Program-made: the position numbers and the translations under genes
Shown: positions 52,920 to 61,077 of the stretch, in pieces
How the letters are laid out: every line of letters begins with the position of its first letter
How positions within the stretch are numbered: position 1 is the first letter of the stretch
Notes under the pieces: generated by a model
The model's database searches: none
Told to the model about the DNA's origin: nothing
What the model saw: the letters and a program-made list of their open reading frames with translations, nothing else
NCBI GenBank assembly: GCA_013177995.1
Contig: JABLXN010000016.1
Span: 62,001-126,000 of the forward strand
Direction: 5' to 3'
DNA: 64,000 bases
DNA from: Brevinematales bacterium
GTDB taxonomy: Bacteria > Spirochaetota > Brevinematia > Brevinematales > Thermospiraceae

Positions 52920-55373
52920 ATGGAAAAGAAATCCTCCGTTTTCATCCTTTTTACCTTTGTGGTGGGTGTTCTTGTTCTTCTCTTCTGGCCAACCTTTTTG
53001 GGCTATCCGCTTCAGGGAATTGATGGGTCTATTGGGATCATCAAGGCTGTCCAGCAAAGCATCCAGAACACCTCCGGCCAATGGCATCACTTCTACTGGA
53101 TGGGGAGTGGAAGCACTGATCTCCCCCCCTATCTCTATCACCTTGCTCTCCGCATCTTACCCGCCATGTGGCTTCAGAATATCTACTACCCCCTGATGCT
53201 CTTTTTGGCCATCGTTGGCATGTGGGTATGGCTTCGCCGCATGGAAAGAAGCCCCTGGGCATCCCTTTTCGGGACCCTTGCCTATGGTCTCATGCCACAC
53301 TGGGTCTCACTTGTGTTTGGGGGACATCTTCTTGTGTTTGAGGCACTCGCCTGGCTTCCGTGGCTTCTATGGGCACTTACCAACACCTTTCGTACCACAG
53401 GCTGGCGCTGGATTGCCTGGGCTGGACTAAGCGGGACCTTCTGGGGACTTCTCATGAACGCTGATATCCAGCGGGGTTTTTATCTCTCGCTTGTAGCCGC
53501 CACCATGGTTCTTCTCATATGGTGGGAAAAAAGACCCAAAACTTCGTTCTTGTCCTCACTGGCTCTCCTCGCCACACGATCTCTTGTAGTAAGTGTTCTT
53601 CTACTTTCTGTCATGAGTGTCACCCTTGGGGGGTGGCTTTCTATCCTTGAAGGGAGAAAAAGCCTCCAGCAAAATCCGTCTTCTTTTGGCGGATGGGAAT
53701 TTGCCACCCAGTTTTCTCAGGACCCAAGAGAACTCATAGACAACCTTGCCTTTGGGTATCATGGGAAACTCTCCGGTGACCCCTCCGCTCCCTACTGGGG
53801 AACAAAAGAATTCAATGGAAATAGTGACTCTCTCGGTTTCTTTTTGGTCATTTTTGGTCTTTTGGGCTTTGGCTTTCTCTTTCAGAAAAACACCCCAAAA
53901 GAAGAAAAGCGCTGGCTTCTCTTCTGGGGAATCTGGACACTTCTTGGTCTTCTCCTTGCTTTTGGAAAATTCTGGCCTGGAAAACCCCTTTACTGGCTTT
54001 TTTATCATCTCCCCCTTATGTCTTCCTTCCGTGTTCCCCTCAAGTGGCTCATAGTAACGGGATTAGGGCTTGTGGTGCTCTCCACCTATGCCTTTGACAA
54101 AATACGCCTTGCCATCAAAGAATCCAATCTCTCCCTCTGGAAGACGCTTGGCAAAATTTCTTTAGGGCTTGTTGGAGTGAGTCTCGTCTGGCTTTTCTAT
54201 CATCTCCTCAGTGCAGAGAGTCTTGCTCAGACTCTCTATCCCACTCTCAAGGGATACGCCTCCGTAGCGGTAGAAAATCGGGGCTGGGCACTTTTTCGGA
54301 TGTTCGCGTTTTCTCTTGTTCTCGCTATCTCAAGCGGTCTCATTCTTCTCTCTCTTGGAAGCAAAACCATCTCCGATAAAGAAAAACTCCTTGCTCAAAG
54401 AGTAGCTTCTGCTCTCATATTCGCCGGTATGCTCTTTGATACCATTACCATCAATGGCTTTTACTTTGACAAAGCCTTTGTGAAAGAAGGAACGGCTTTC
54501 TACCGCCAGGATGAACTCATCGCCAATCTCAAGAAAACCAAAGCCCCCTTCCGGGTGGCCCCCTCTCTTCTGGTCCTCCAGAACGATCGTATTTTCCCTG
54601 TGCCCGTATGTAGCATAAGACAGGCCTACCTCACCTACGACTTTCTCTACCACGGCGTAGAAGCCTTTGATATACCGGCTGAATCCGCTGTCGACATTTC
54701 CCTTCAAAGGTTTATGTTGGCTAACTATATCTCTTCGGGCATCAAAGAACCACAAAGTCTTGACGATGTCCTTGCCGCTAATCTTCCCATCTTCCGTATG
54801 GCCAACGTAACCTACCTTATCCTTGATGCCATGATCACCAATACCAATTATCCCCTGATGGGAATATGGCGGGATAAATCAGGCCAGCCACATGCCGTGT
54901 ATGCCATCAGTGGAAGTTTGCCCCGGATAGGGTGGTTTGGAACAAGCGTCTCTGTGAAAAACGAAGAAGAGGCCTATACCCTCCTCTCCCGTCCTGACTG
55001 GCCCCGTACCACCTCCATCATTGTCGAAAACGGCCAGGACCTCGCCAATCCCACAAAGACAAACGCTTCCCTTTCCCTGACGGCCTATAAACCATCTTCG
55101 CTCTCAATTTCCCTTGAAAGTCCCACAGACGGCTATGTTCTTTTCGCTACCCGTTACCACAAACAATGGAAGGCTCGCCTTGACGACAAAAAGACCCCCA
55201 TCCTCAAGGCAAACATTGCCCAGATGGCTATCTTTGTGCCTGCCGGCAAGCATTCCCTTGTCCTTTCGTATGAAGCAGCCTTTGTCCCTCAACTCCTCGC
55301 CTGGATAGGGGTTCTTGTGGGAGTAGGCTGTGTTCTGTGGCTTCTTTTCACACGACCAAAAGAAACGAGGTAG
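52920..55373 (+). CDS. YfhO-like polytopic membrane protein (GT-C type glycosyltransferase candidate)
   Basis: This 817-residue membrane protein has about 12 or 13 hydrophobic segments and a C-terminal soluble domain (about 690-790) followed by a last membrane segment. The N-terminal arrangement, a first loop with QWHHFYWMGSGSTDLPPYLYHL and a later FRVPLKWLIVTGLGL stretch, resembles YfhO-family proteins, thought to add sugars to cell-envelope polymers from lipid carriers. The TRYHKQWKARLD segment near the end is also typical. It is co-transcribed with glgX, 3 nt apart. The substrate is unknown. Confidence 0.75.
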   Translation: MEKKSSVFILFTFVVGVLVLLFWPTFLGYPLQGIDGSIGIIKAVQQSIQNTSGQWHHFYWMGSGSTDLPPYLYHLALRILPAMWLQNIYYPLMLFLAIVGMWVWLRRMERSPWASLFGTLAYGLMPHWVSLVFGGHLLVFEALAWLPWLLWALTNTFRTTGWRWIAWAGLSGTFWGLLMNADIQRGFYLSLVAATMVLLIWWEKRPKTSFLSSLALLATRSLVVSVLLLSVMSVTLGGWLSILEGRKSLQQNPSSFGGWEFATQFSQDPRELIDNLAFGYHGKLSGDPSAPYWGTKEFNGNSDSLGFFLVIFGLLGFGFLFQKNTPKEEKRWLLFWGIWTLLGLLLAFGKFWPGKPLYWLFYHLPLMSSFRVPLKWLIVTGLGLVVLSTYAFDKIRLAIKESNLSLWKTLGKISLGLVGVSLVWLFYHLLSAESLAQTLYPTLKGYASVAVENRGWALFRMFAFSLVLAISSGLILLSLGSKTISDKEKLLAQRVASALIFAGMLFDTITINGFYFDKAFVKEGTAFYRQDELIANLKKTKAPFRVAPSLLVLQNDRIFPVPVCSIRQAYLTYDFLYHGVEAFDIPAESAVDISLQRFMLANYISSGIKEPQSLDDVLAANLPIFRMANVTYLILDAMITNTNYPLMGIWRDKSGQPHAVYAISGSLPRIGWFGTSVSVKNEEEAYTLLSRPDWPRTTSIIVENGQDLANPTKTNASLSLTAYKPSSLSISLESPTDGYVLFATRYHKQWKARLDDKKTPILKANIAQMAIFVPAGKHSLVLSYEAAFVPQLLAWIGVLVGVGCVLWLLFTRPKETR

Positions 55374-55376
55374 CCT

Positions 55377-57539
55377 ATGCAGCTTGAGGAAAAACGAGGA
55401 GATCTCCACATCGAACCAGGGAGCCCTTATCTTTTAGGGGCAACCCTCACCCACACCGGTTGCAATTTTGCCATTTTCTCCAGGCACGCCACAAGGGTGT
55501 TTTTGCTTCTCTTTGACCATTATCAGGACAGAGAACCTCGTTATATCATCCAGCTGCACCCTGAGAAGCACCGCACAGGAGATATATGGCACGTCTTTAT
55601 TCACGGCATCACCAGTGGGCAATGTTATGGCTATGTGATGGATGGTCCCTACTGGCCAGAAAAAAAAGGGCATCGTTTCAACCGAAATAAACTCCTTCTT
55701 GACCCTTATGCCAAAGCCATTACAGGATACTATCAATGGGAGGATCCCGCCTCGTATGGGTATGATATCTACTCCCCCTTTGGAGATCTTTCGTTTAGCC
55801 CTCTGACCAATTTTCATACTCTCTCCAAATCACAGGTGGTAAGTGATACGGATTTTGACTGGGAAGGGGACAAACCCCTGCACATTCCCCTCAAAGACAC
55901 CATCATCTATGAACTCCATGTCAGGGGATATACCAAACACCCCACCTCGGGTGTTACCTATCCCGGTACCTATCTTGGTCTCATCGAAAAGATCCCTTAT
56001 CTCAAAGAACTTGGCATCACCACGGTAGAACTTCTCCCCATTCATGCCTTCAACCCCTATGAAAATATCCACACCAATCCCCTCACGGGGGAACGCCTCA
56101 AAAACTTCTGGGGATACTCTACGCTTGGGTTCTTTGCCCCTGCGAACTGGTATGCCACTGAAGAAGATGGGCTACGAGCCGTCAAGGAATTCAAAACCAT
56201 GGTCAAGGCCTTTCACAAGGCGGGTATTGAGGTTATCCTTGACGTTGTCTATAACCACACCGCTGAAGGCAATGAATTGGGTCCAACCGTGAGCTTCCGA
56301 GGAATTGACAACAGTATCTACTACATGCTTGAAAACGGTCGCTACTACAAAAACTATTCAGGCTGTGGAAACACCTTGAACTGCAACCACCCCGTGGTCA
56401 AACGCCTCATCCTCGATAGTTTGCGCTACTGGGTGATTGATATGCATGTGGACGGCTTCCGTTTTGATTTAGCCGCCATCTTGGGTCGGGATATGGCTGG
56501 AAACTGGATCCCCGATTACTCCATTTTGGGAGAAATCAGTCAGGACCCCATTCTCTCTCGTTCTAAAATCATTGCCGAAGGGTGGGACGCCAGTGGTCTC
56601 TATGCGGTGGGAAATTTTCCCCCTGGATGGTCAGAATGGAACGGGCGTTTTCGAGATGATGTACGTTCTTTTGTCCGCAGTGATGAGGGAAAGGTACCAG
56701 AAATCGCCAAAAGGATCTGCGGCAGCTATGATATCTTTTTCCAGACCAACCGAAAACCGCAGCATTCCATCAATTTCATCACCTCTCACGATGGTTTCAC
56801 CCTCGCTGATCTCGTGAGTTATAACACCAAACATAACGAGGCCAATGGGGAAAACAACCAGGATGGAGACAACAACAACCTGAGCTGGAACTGTGGAGTA
56901 GAGGGCGAAACAAACGATCCATCGATTCTCCACCTCAGGCGCAAACAGATGAAAAACCTCATCACCATCCTCATGCTCTCTCAGGGAACCCCCATGATTC
57001 ATGCAGGAGATGAGTTCGGCTTTTCCAAGAAAGGAAATAACAACACCTACTGTCAGGACAACGAATACAACTGGCTCGATTGGAGCCTGTTAGAGAAAAA
57101 TCGGGAATTCTACGAGTTCGTGAGATTTCTCATCCATTTCCGAAAGACCTATCTGCCCTTCAAGCGAGAAACCTTTTTCGTTGCTGGAGATGAAGAAAAG
57201 GACGGAGATATCTTCTGGCATGGAGTAGAACTCTTCGAACCAGATTGGAGCCACTACTCCCGGAGTGTGGCCTTTCTTCTCAAGGGAAATCGATGGGACA
57301 ACCCCTACACCGAAATCAGCGCCCCCAATCTCTATTGTATCCTCAATGCCTACTGGGAAAATTTAGCCTTTCATATCCCGGAACCATCGCAGGGATGTCA
57401 ATGGGAGATGATGATCAATACGGAACTTTCGCCGGGATTCTTTGAGTCCCCTTCCCGTCCTGTCATCGAAGAACCCATTATTACAGTTTCTCCTCGAAGC
57501 ATCATCGTCCTCATTGAAAAAAATCTGCATAATGCATAA
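55377..57539 (+). CDS. glgX: Glycogen debranching enzyme GlgX / isoamylase type (GH13 with CBM48)
   Basis: This removes alpha-1,6 branches from glycogen. The 720-residue protein starts with a CBM48-type domain (LLGATLTHTGCNFAIFS, GYVMDGPYWPEKKGHRFNRNKLLLDPYAKAI). The barrel follows with DVVYNHTAEGNELGPT, nucleophile Asp in DGFRFDLAAILGRD, acid/base Glu in SKIIAEGWDASG and Asp in ITSHDGFTLADLV. No signal peptide is present, so it is cytoplasmic. With the secreted amylase at 42.8 kb it points to alpha-glucan use and storage. Confidence 0.93.
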   Translation: MQLEEKRGDLHIEPGSPYLLGATLTHTGCNFAIFSRHATRVFLLLFDHYQDREPRYIIQLHPEKHRTGDIWHVFIHGITSGQCYGYVMDGPYWPEKKGHRFNRNKLLLDPYAKAITGYYQWEDPASYGYDIYSPFGDLSFSPLTNFHTLSKSQVVSDTDFDWEGDKPLHIPLKDTIIYELHVRGYTKHPTSGVTYPGTYLGLIEKIPYLKELGITTVELLPIHAFNPYENIHTNPLTGERLKNFWGYSTLGFFAPANWYATEEDGLRAVKEFKTMVKAFHKAGIEVILDVVYNHTAEGNELGPTVSFRGIDNSIYYMLENGRYYKNYSGCGNTLNCNHPVVKRLILDSLRYWVIDMHVDGFRFDLAAILGRDMAGNWIPDYSILGEISQDPILSRSKIIAEGWDASGLYAVGNFPPGWSEWNGRFRDDVRSFVRSDEGKVPEIAKRICGSYDIFFQTNRKPQHSINFITSHDGFTLADLVSYNTKHNEANGENNQDGDNNNLSWNCGVEGETNDPSILHLRRKQMKNLITILMLSQGTPMIHAGDEFGFSKKGNNNTYCQDNEYNWLDWSLLEKNREFYEFVRFLIHFRKTYLPFKRETFFVAGDEEKDGDIFWHGVELFEPDWSHYSRSVAFLLKGNRWDNPYTEISAPNLYCILNAYWENLAFHIPEPSQGCQWEMMINTELSPGFFESPSRPVIEEPIITVSPRSIIVLIEKNLHNA

Positions 57540-57614
57540 TGCACATTTTTGCATATTATACAAGTGCAATATTGTGCATTTTGAAGATACGTCTGCTTGA
57601 TGCCCCATTTTGCA
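57526..57614 (+). promoter_or_regulatory. Cluster of seven TGCA half-sites upstream of a promoter
   Basis: TGCA occurs at 57526, 57533, 57540, 57550, 57565, 57575 and 57611, mostly flanked by A/T, including TGCATAATGCATAATGCA across the glgX stop codon. The spacing suggests repeated binding sites for a regulator of the promoter at 57668. Confidence 0.45.
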
Positions 57615-57667
57615 TCGATAGGCTATCTTCTTGATAAAAAATAACTTAAATAAAAAGAAAAAGAAAC

Positions 57668-57696
57668 TTGACTTCTGGCACAGAATTTGCTATATT
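57668..57696 (+). promoter_or_regulatory. Overlapping sigma-70-like and sigma-54-like promoter
   Basis: TTGACT (57668) and TATATT (57691-57696) have 17-bp spacing. Within the same stretch CTGGCACAGAATTTGCT (57675-57691) fits the sigma-54 pattern, with GG and GC 10 bp apart. Both would start near 57702. Which sigma factor is used cannot be decided from sequence. Confidence 0.65.
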
Positions 57697-57702
57697 TTAG
57701 AT

Positions 57703-57762
57703 GCCCCCTTAAATATATAGAGGTCCCGTCTACCCCCGGCGGGGCCTCTCTCTTTTTTTTTG
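57703..57762 (+). ncRNA. Candidate small RNA of about 60 nt
   Basis: A promoter at 57668-57696 is followed within 60 nt by a strong intrinsic terminator, and the def gene has its own promoter further on. The intervening sequence has no open frame of note. The likeliest reading is a short independent transcript; a leader with attenuation of def is the alternative. No known RNA family is recognised. Confidence 0.45.
57719..57762 (+). terminator. Strong rho-independent terminator between glgX and def
   Basis: AGAGG with inner CCCC pairs with GGGG and CCTCT, then CTC and ten T residues follow. It would end both the candidate small RNA and read-through from glgX. Confidence 0.85.
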
Positions 57763-57848
57763 TGCTTTTCTTCTTTTCCCGATATATCCGTACTTTTGGC
57801 AAAACAAGAGCCATAACAGGCTGTTTCCCGGTCCCCCTCCCTATAAAT

Positions 57849-57877
57849 TTTACTTTCTCCTCGTTTTGCTTTACAAT
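57849..57877 (+). promoter_or_regulatory. Probable promoter of the def operon
   Basis: TTTACT (57849-57854) and TACAAT (57872-57877) are 17 bp apart, giving a leader of about 14 nt that contains AAAGAGGT before the ATG at 57898. Confidence 0.6.
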
Positions 57878-57897
57878 ATGTGAAAGAGGTTTTTTGT

Positions 57898-58431
57898 ATG
57901 GCAAAGCGTGAAGTTATCACTTATGGACATCCCGTTTTGAGACAGGTAGCCAAACCTGTGGGCAAAGTAGATGAAAGGATACGAGCTATCATCCAGGATA
58001 TGATGGAAGCCCTTGCTGAAGAGGAAGGCATTGGACTGGCTGCTCCCCAGATAGGGATTTCTGAGCGAATTGTGATTATTGATCTCTCCAAATCCGGTCA
58101 GCAAACAAAGATGGCCCTCCTTAACCCTGAGATTATCTTCTCTTCCAAGGATAGTGTTCCCTACGAAGAGGGATGTCTCTCTATCCCAGAGGTATGGGGA
58201 ACCGTGTACAGACCTTCTTTCATCAAGGTCAAAGCCAAAACCACAACGGGCAAAAGTATTGTCATTGAGGCAGACGAGATCTTGGCGAGAGTCCTCCAGC
58301 ACGAGATAGACCATCTCAATGGAAAGCTCTTCCTTGATTATCTCTCAGAAGAGGACAAAGCCAAAAATGCGGAAAAAATCTCCGCTCTTCTTGAAGAAAA
58401 TAGAAAAAAATTAGGGCATGTGGCTTTATGA
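57898..58431 (+). CDS. def: Peptide deformylase
   Basis: Def removes the formyl group from new proteins. The 177-residue protein has all three motifs: GIGLAAPQIG, EGCLSIP (metal Cys) and LQHEIDHLNG (metal His pair and catalytic Glu). I use the ATG at 57898, supported by AAAGAGGT; an in-frame GTG six codons earlier is less likely. It overlaps fmt by ATGA, so the two formyl-methionine cycle enzymes are coupled. Confidence 0.96.
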   Translation: MAKREVITYGHPVLRQVAKPVGKVDERIRAIIQDMMEALAEEEGIGLAAPQIGISERIVIIDLSKSGQQTKMALLNPEIIFSSKDSVPYEEGCLSIPEVWGTVYRPSFIKVKAKTTTGKSIVIEADEILARVLQHEIDHLNGKLFLDYLSEEDKAKNAEKISALLEENRKKLGHVAL

Positions 58432-59363
58432 GGATTGTTTTTTGGGGGAGTTCAGATTTTTCACTACCATCACTTGAAAGAATAGCCCGGGAGGGATGGA
58501 TTGTAGGGGTAGTGACCAACCCAGACAAACCCTACGGAAGGGGAATGCATGACCTTCACAAAACTCCCGTCAAGCTCTGGGCAGAAAACCACAACGTCCC
58601 TTGCCTCCAGCCAGAAAAACTCAAGGAAGAATCCTTTCTGGAGAGTCTTCGCTCCCTGAGAGCGGACCTTTTTGTGGTGGTATCGTATGGTCGAATTCTT
58701 CCCCCTGTGATACTCACCATGCCCCCGGCGGGTTGTATTAACCTTCATGCCTCCCTTTTGCCCAAGTATCGAGGGGCTTCCCCTATTCAGGCGGCCATCC
58801 TCCATGGAGAGAAAGAAACAGGCAATACCATTCAGTATATGAGTGAAACGTTAGACGCTGGTGATATCATCCTTCAATCCCGTCTTCCCATCGAACCTCA
58901 TGACACCTATCCATCCCTTGCTCAAAAACTCTCTCTCGATGGGGCGGAACTTCTTGTGCAGGCTATACAAAAAATCCAGAAAGGAAACGCCCCTCGTCTC
59001 CCTCAGGACCATACCCGGGCCACGTATGCCCCTCTCATCAAACGAGAGGACGGCTATGTAGACTTTGCCTCTTTGTCTGCTGATGAGATCGAGAGACGCT
59101 TTCGTGCTTACGAACCATGGCCGGGCATTTTCACGACCTACCATCAGAGTAAAACCCCTTTTCTCCTCCATCTCACCGCGATAGAAAAAGAGAACCGCTC
59201 CGGAGAAGGAGGAATGGTCCTCCAGGCAGATAAAAATGCCCTTGTTGTGGCCTGCAGAGAACATTCTCTTCGGTTATGGCGGGTAAAGCCTGCTGGAAAA
59301 AAAGAAATTGACCATATTGGTTTCATAAACGGCTACCGACCAGTGGTCGGAAAACCATTTTAG
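58428..59363 (+). CDS. fmt: Methionyl-tRNA formyltransferase
   Basis: Fmt formylates initiator Met-tRNA using 10-formyltetrahydrofolate. The 311-residue protein has VFWGSSDFSLPSLE at the N-terminus, INLHASLLPKYRGASPIQAAIL with the catalytic His, and ETLDAGDII with the catalytic Asp. The C-terminal OB-like domain (about 205-311) contains AYEPWPGIFTTY. It follows def with ATGA overlap. Confidence 0.95.
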   Translation: MRIVFWGSSDFSLPSLERIAREGWIVGVVTNPDKPYGRGMHDLHKTPVKLWAENHNVPCLQPEKLKEESFLESLRSLRADLFVVVSYGRILPPVILTMPPAGCINLHASLLPKYRGASPIQAAILHGEKETGNTIQYMSETLDAGDIILQSRLPIEPHDTYPSLAQKLSLDGAELLVQAIQKIQKGNAPRLPQDHTRATYAPLIKREDGYVDFASLSADEIERRFRAYEPWPGIFTTYHQSKTPFLLHLTAIEKENRSGEGGMVLQADKNALVVACREHSLRLWRVKPAGKKEIDHIGFINGYRPVVGKPF

Positions 59364-59378
59364 ACAAAGGAGTACACC

Positions 59379-60434
59379 ATGCAAGACTGGAAGTACAGAA
59401 TTCGCCTTTTCTTTGAAAAACTCGAAGACAAATGGGTTCGCTATTTCTCCGCCCAGAACGTGGACATTTACCGCAGGATCTTTCGCAAGATGGTCTTTTT
59501 TGCCATTCTCAGCGGTATTGTCGCCCTTTTCGTCATCTTGACCGTCCTTTCTATACACCGAATAGCCGCCCCCAAAACCAAGGTTCCAGCGGTAAAATCC
59601 CTTGAACTCTTTGATGCCGTACGCATCCTGCAGGAAAGGGGACTTGCTATTGATATTGAAACCAAATTCGAACCAAGTGTTCCTCGCTATATTGTGATTG
59701 ACCAGTTCCCCAAGCCCGGCATCACCGTCCGACAGGGACGAACGGTCAAAATTTTAGTGAGTATGGGCAAAGACACCTATACCGTCCCTTACCTCGTGGG
59801 AAAAACCAGAGAAGAGGCTGAAAATCTCCTTCGTCAGCTCAATATCCCCTATGAGATTACGGTCATCCAATCAGATGAGTACGCCCTCAATACCGTGGTG
59901 AGCCAGGACAAAAAAGAAAACCTCGTGGTGGATAGAAGCGAAAAACTTATGCTTGTGGTCAACTCTGATCTCAAATCCACCGAAGCACGTGTTCCCTCGC
60001 TTCTTGGCAAGAGTATTGACACAGCCGCCCGGGATGCTATCAGTGCAGGTCTCTCGGTCAAACTTCTTCCCTTCCTCACTGATGATGAAACCAAAGAGGG
60101 TATTGTGATGGCTCAATCTCTCGAAGCCAATACCGTCGTTCCAAAGAACACGGAGATAGCCCTTGAAGTGGGTATTTATGCACGAGTGCCCTCAGCCACT
60201 CAGTACAGGTATTATCTCTTTACCCACACCGTACGCTCCATGAATGAAGCCGATACCTCGGATGTATCCGTTCTTGTTGTGATGGTTGATGAAAACTCAA
60301 GGCCTATTCAACTCTTTAATAGTACGGTTTCTCAGGGTCAGCTCATCGTTATCCCCTTCAAGGCTCTGGGAACAGCCACGGTTCAGGTCTTCATCAACAA
60401 CTCCCTCGTGAGGGAAGAAACCTATGTCCCATAG
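59379..60434 (+). CDS. Membrane-anchored PASTA-domain protein
   Basis: This 351-residue protein has a basic cytoplasmic N-terminus of about 37 residues, one membrane segment (about 38-60) and three PASTA domains outside (about 66-135, 136-205 and 206-275), each with a VP...G motif such as VPYLVGKTREEAENLL and VPSLLGKSIDTAARDAI. A C-terminal beta-type domain of about 70 residues follows. PASTA domains bind muropeptides or cell-wall precursors. Unlike PknB it has no kinase domain. It lies between fmt and rpe, with rpe overlapping by 11 nt. Confidence 0.88.
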   Translation: MQDWKYRIRLFFEKLEDKWVRYFSAQNVDIYRRIFRKMVFFAILSGIVALFVILTVLSIHRIAAPKTKVPAVKSLELFDAVRILQERGLAIDIETKFEPSVPRYIVIDQFPKPGITVRQGRTVKILVSMGKDTYTVPYLVGKTREEAENLLRQLNIPYEITVIQSDEYALNTVVSQDKKENLVVDRSEKLMLVVNSDLKSTEARVPSLLGKSIDTAARDAISAGLSVKLLPFLTDDETKEGIVMAQSLEANTVVPKNTEIALEVGIYARVPSATQYRYYLFTHTVRSMNEADTSDVSVLVVMVDENSRPIQLFNSTVSQGQLIVIPFKALGTATVQVFINNSLVREETYVP

Positions 60435-61077
60435 AATCGCCCCTTCCATCTTTGCCGCTGATTTCTGGGACCTTGGAAACGCCATTCGCCTCTGTGAGAA
60501 AGCCGGAGTCGATGGGATCCACTACGATGTGATGGACAATCATTTTGTCCCCAATATCTCCTTTGGCCCAAAAACCATTGCGGATCTCTGTGCGAGAACC
60601 AGGCTCCCAGCGGATGTCCATCTCATGATTGATCTTCAGAGGGGAATTGACGACTACCTTTCTCTTCCTGTGGAGTATATCACCCTCCATGTAGAAAGCC
60701 TTTCCCCGCAGGATGTGTCTCTTTTAGACAAAATCCGGCAGGCCGGCAAAAAAGCCGGGCTTTCTCTCAAACCCGGCACCAGTCCTGAGGTTCTTCTCCC
60801 TTACTTGGACAAACTGGAGCTTATCCTTGTCATGACAGTAGAACCTGGTTTCTCAGGCCAGAAGTTTCAGGAAGCGATGCTTCCAAAGATCCGGCAGGTG
60901 CGTGATATGATCCAGAATCGCCCTATACGGCTTCAGGTGGATGGAGGGGTGAATCGTGAAACCTACCGGCAGGTTCTCGAAGCCGGTGCCGATTTTCTCG
61001 TGATCGGAAGCGCCTTTTTTGCCGACAGAGACCCAGAAGCATGGGTGAGCACCATTCACCAGGAGGGAAAAGCATGA
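60424..61077 (+). CDS. rpe: Ribulose-phosphate 3-epimerase
   Basis: Rpe interconverts ribulose 5-phosphate and xylulose 5-phosphate in the pentose phosphate pathway. The 217-residue TIM barrel has APSIFAADF, GIHYDVMDNHFVPNISFGP, DVHLMI, VMTVEPGFSGQKF and QVDGGVNRETYRQVLEAGADFLVIGSAFF, with the metal-binding His and Asp residues in place. It overlaps the PASTA gene by 11 nt and lepA by ATGA. Confidence 0.96.
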   Translation: MSHRIAPSIFAADFWDLGNAIRLCEKAGVDGIHYDVMDNHFVPNISFGPKTIADLCARTRLPADVHLMIDLQRGIDDYLSLPVEYITLHVESLSPQDVSLLDKIRQAGKKAGLSLKPGTSPEVLLPYLDKLELILVMTVEPGFSGQKFQEAMLPKIRQVRDMIQNRPIRLQVDGGVNRETYRQVLEAGADFLVIGSAFFADRDPEAWVSTIHQEGKA

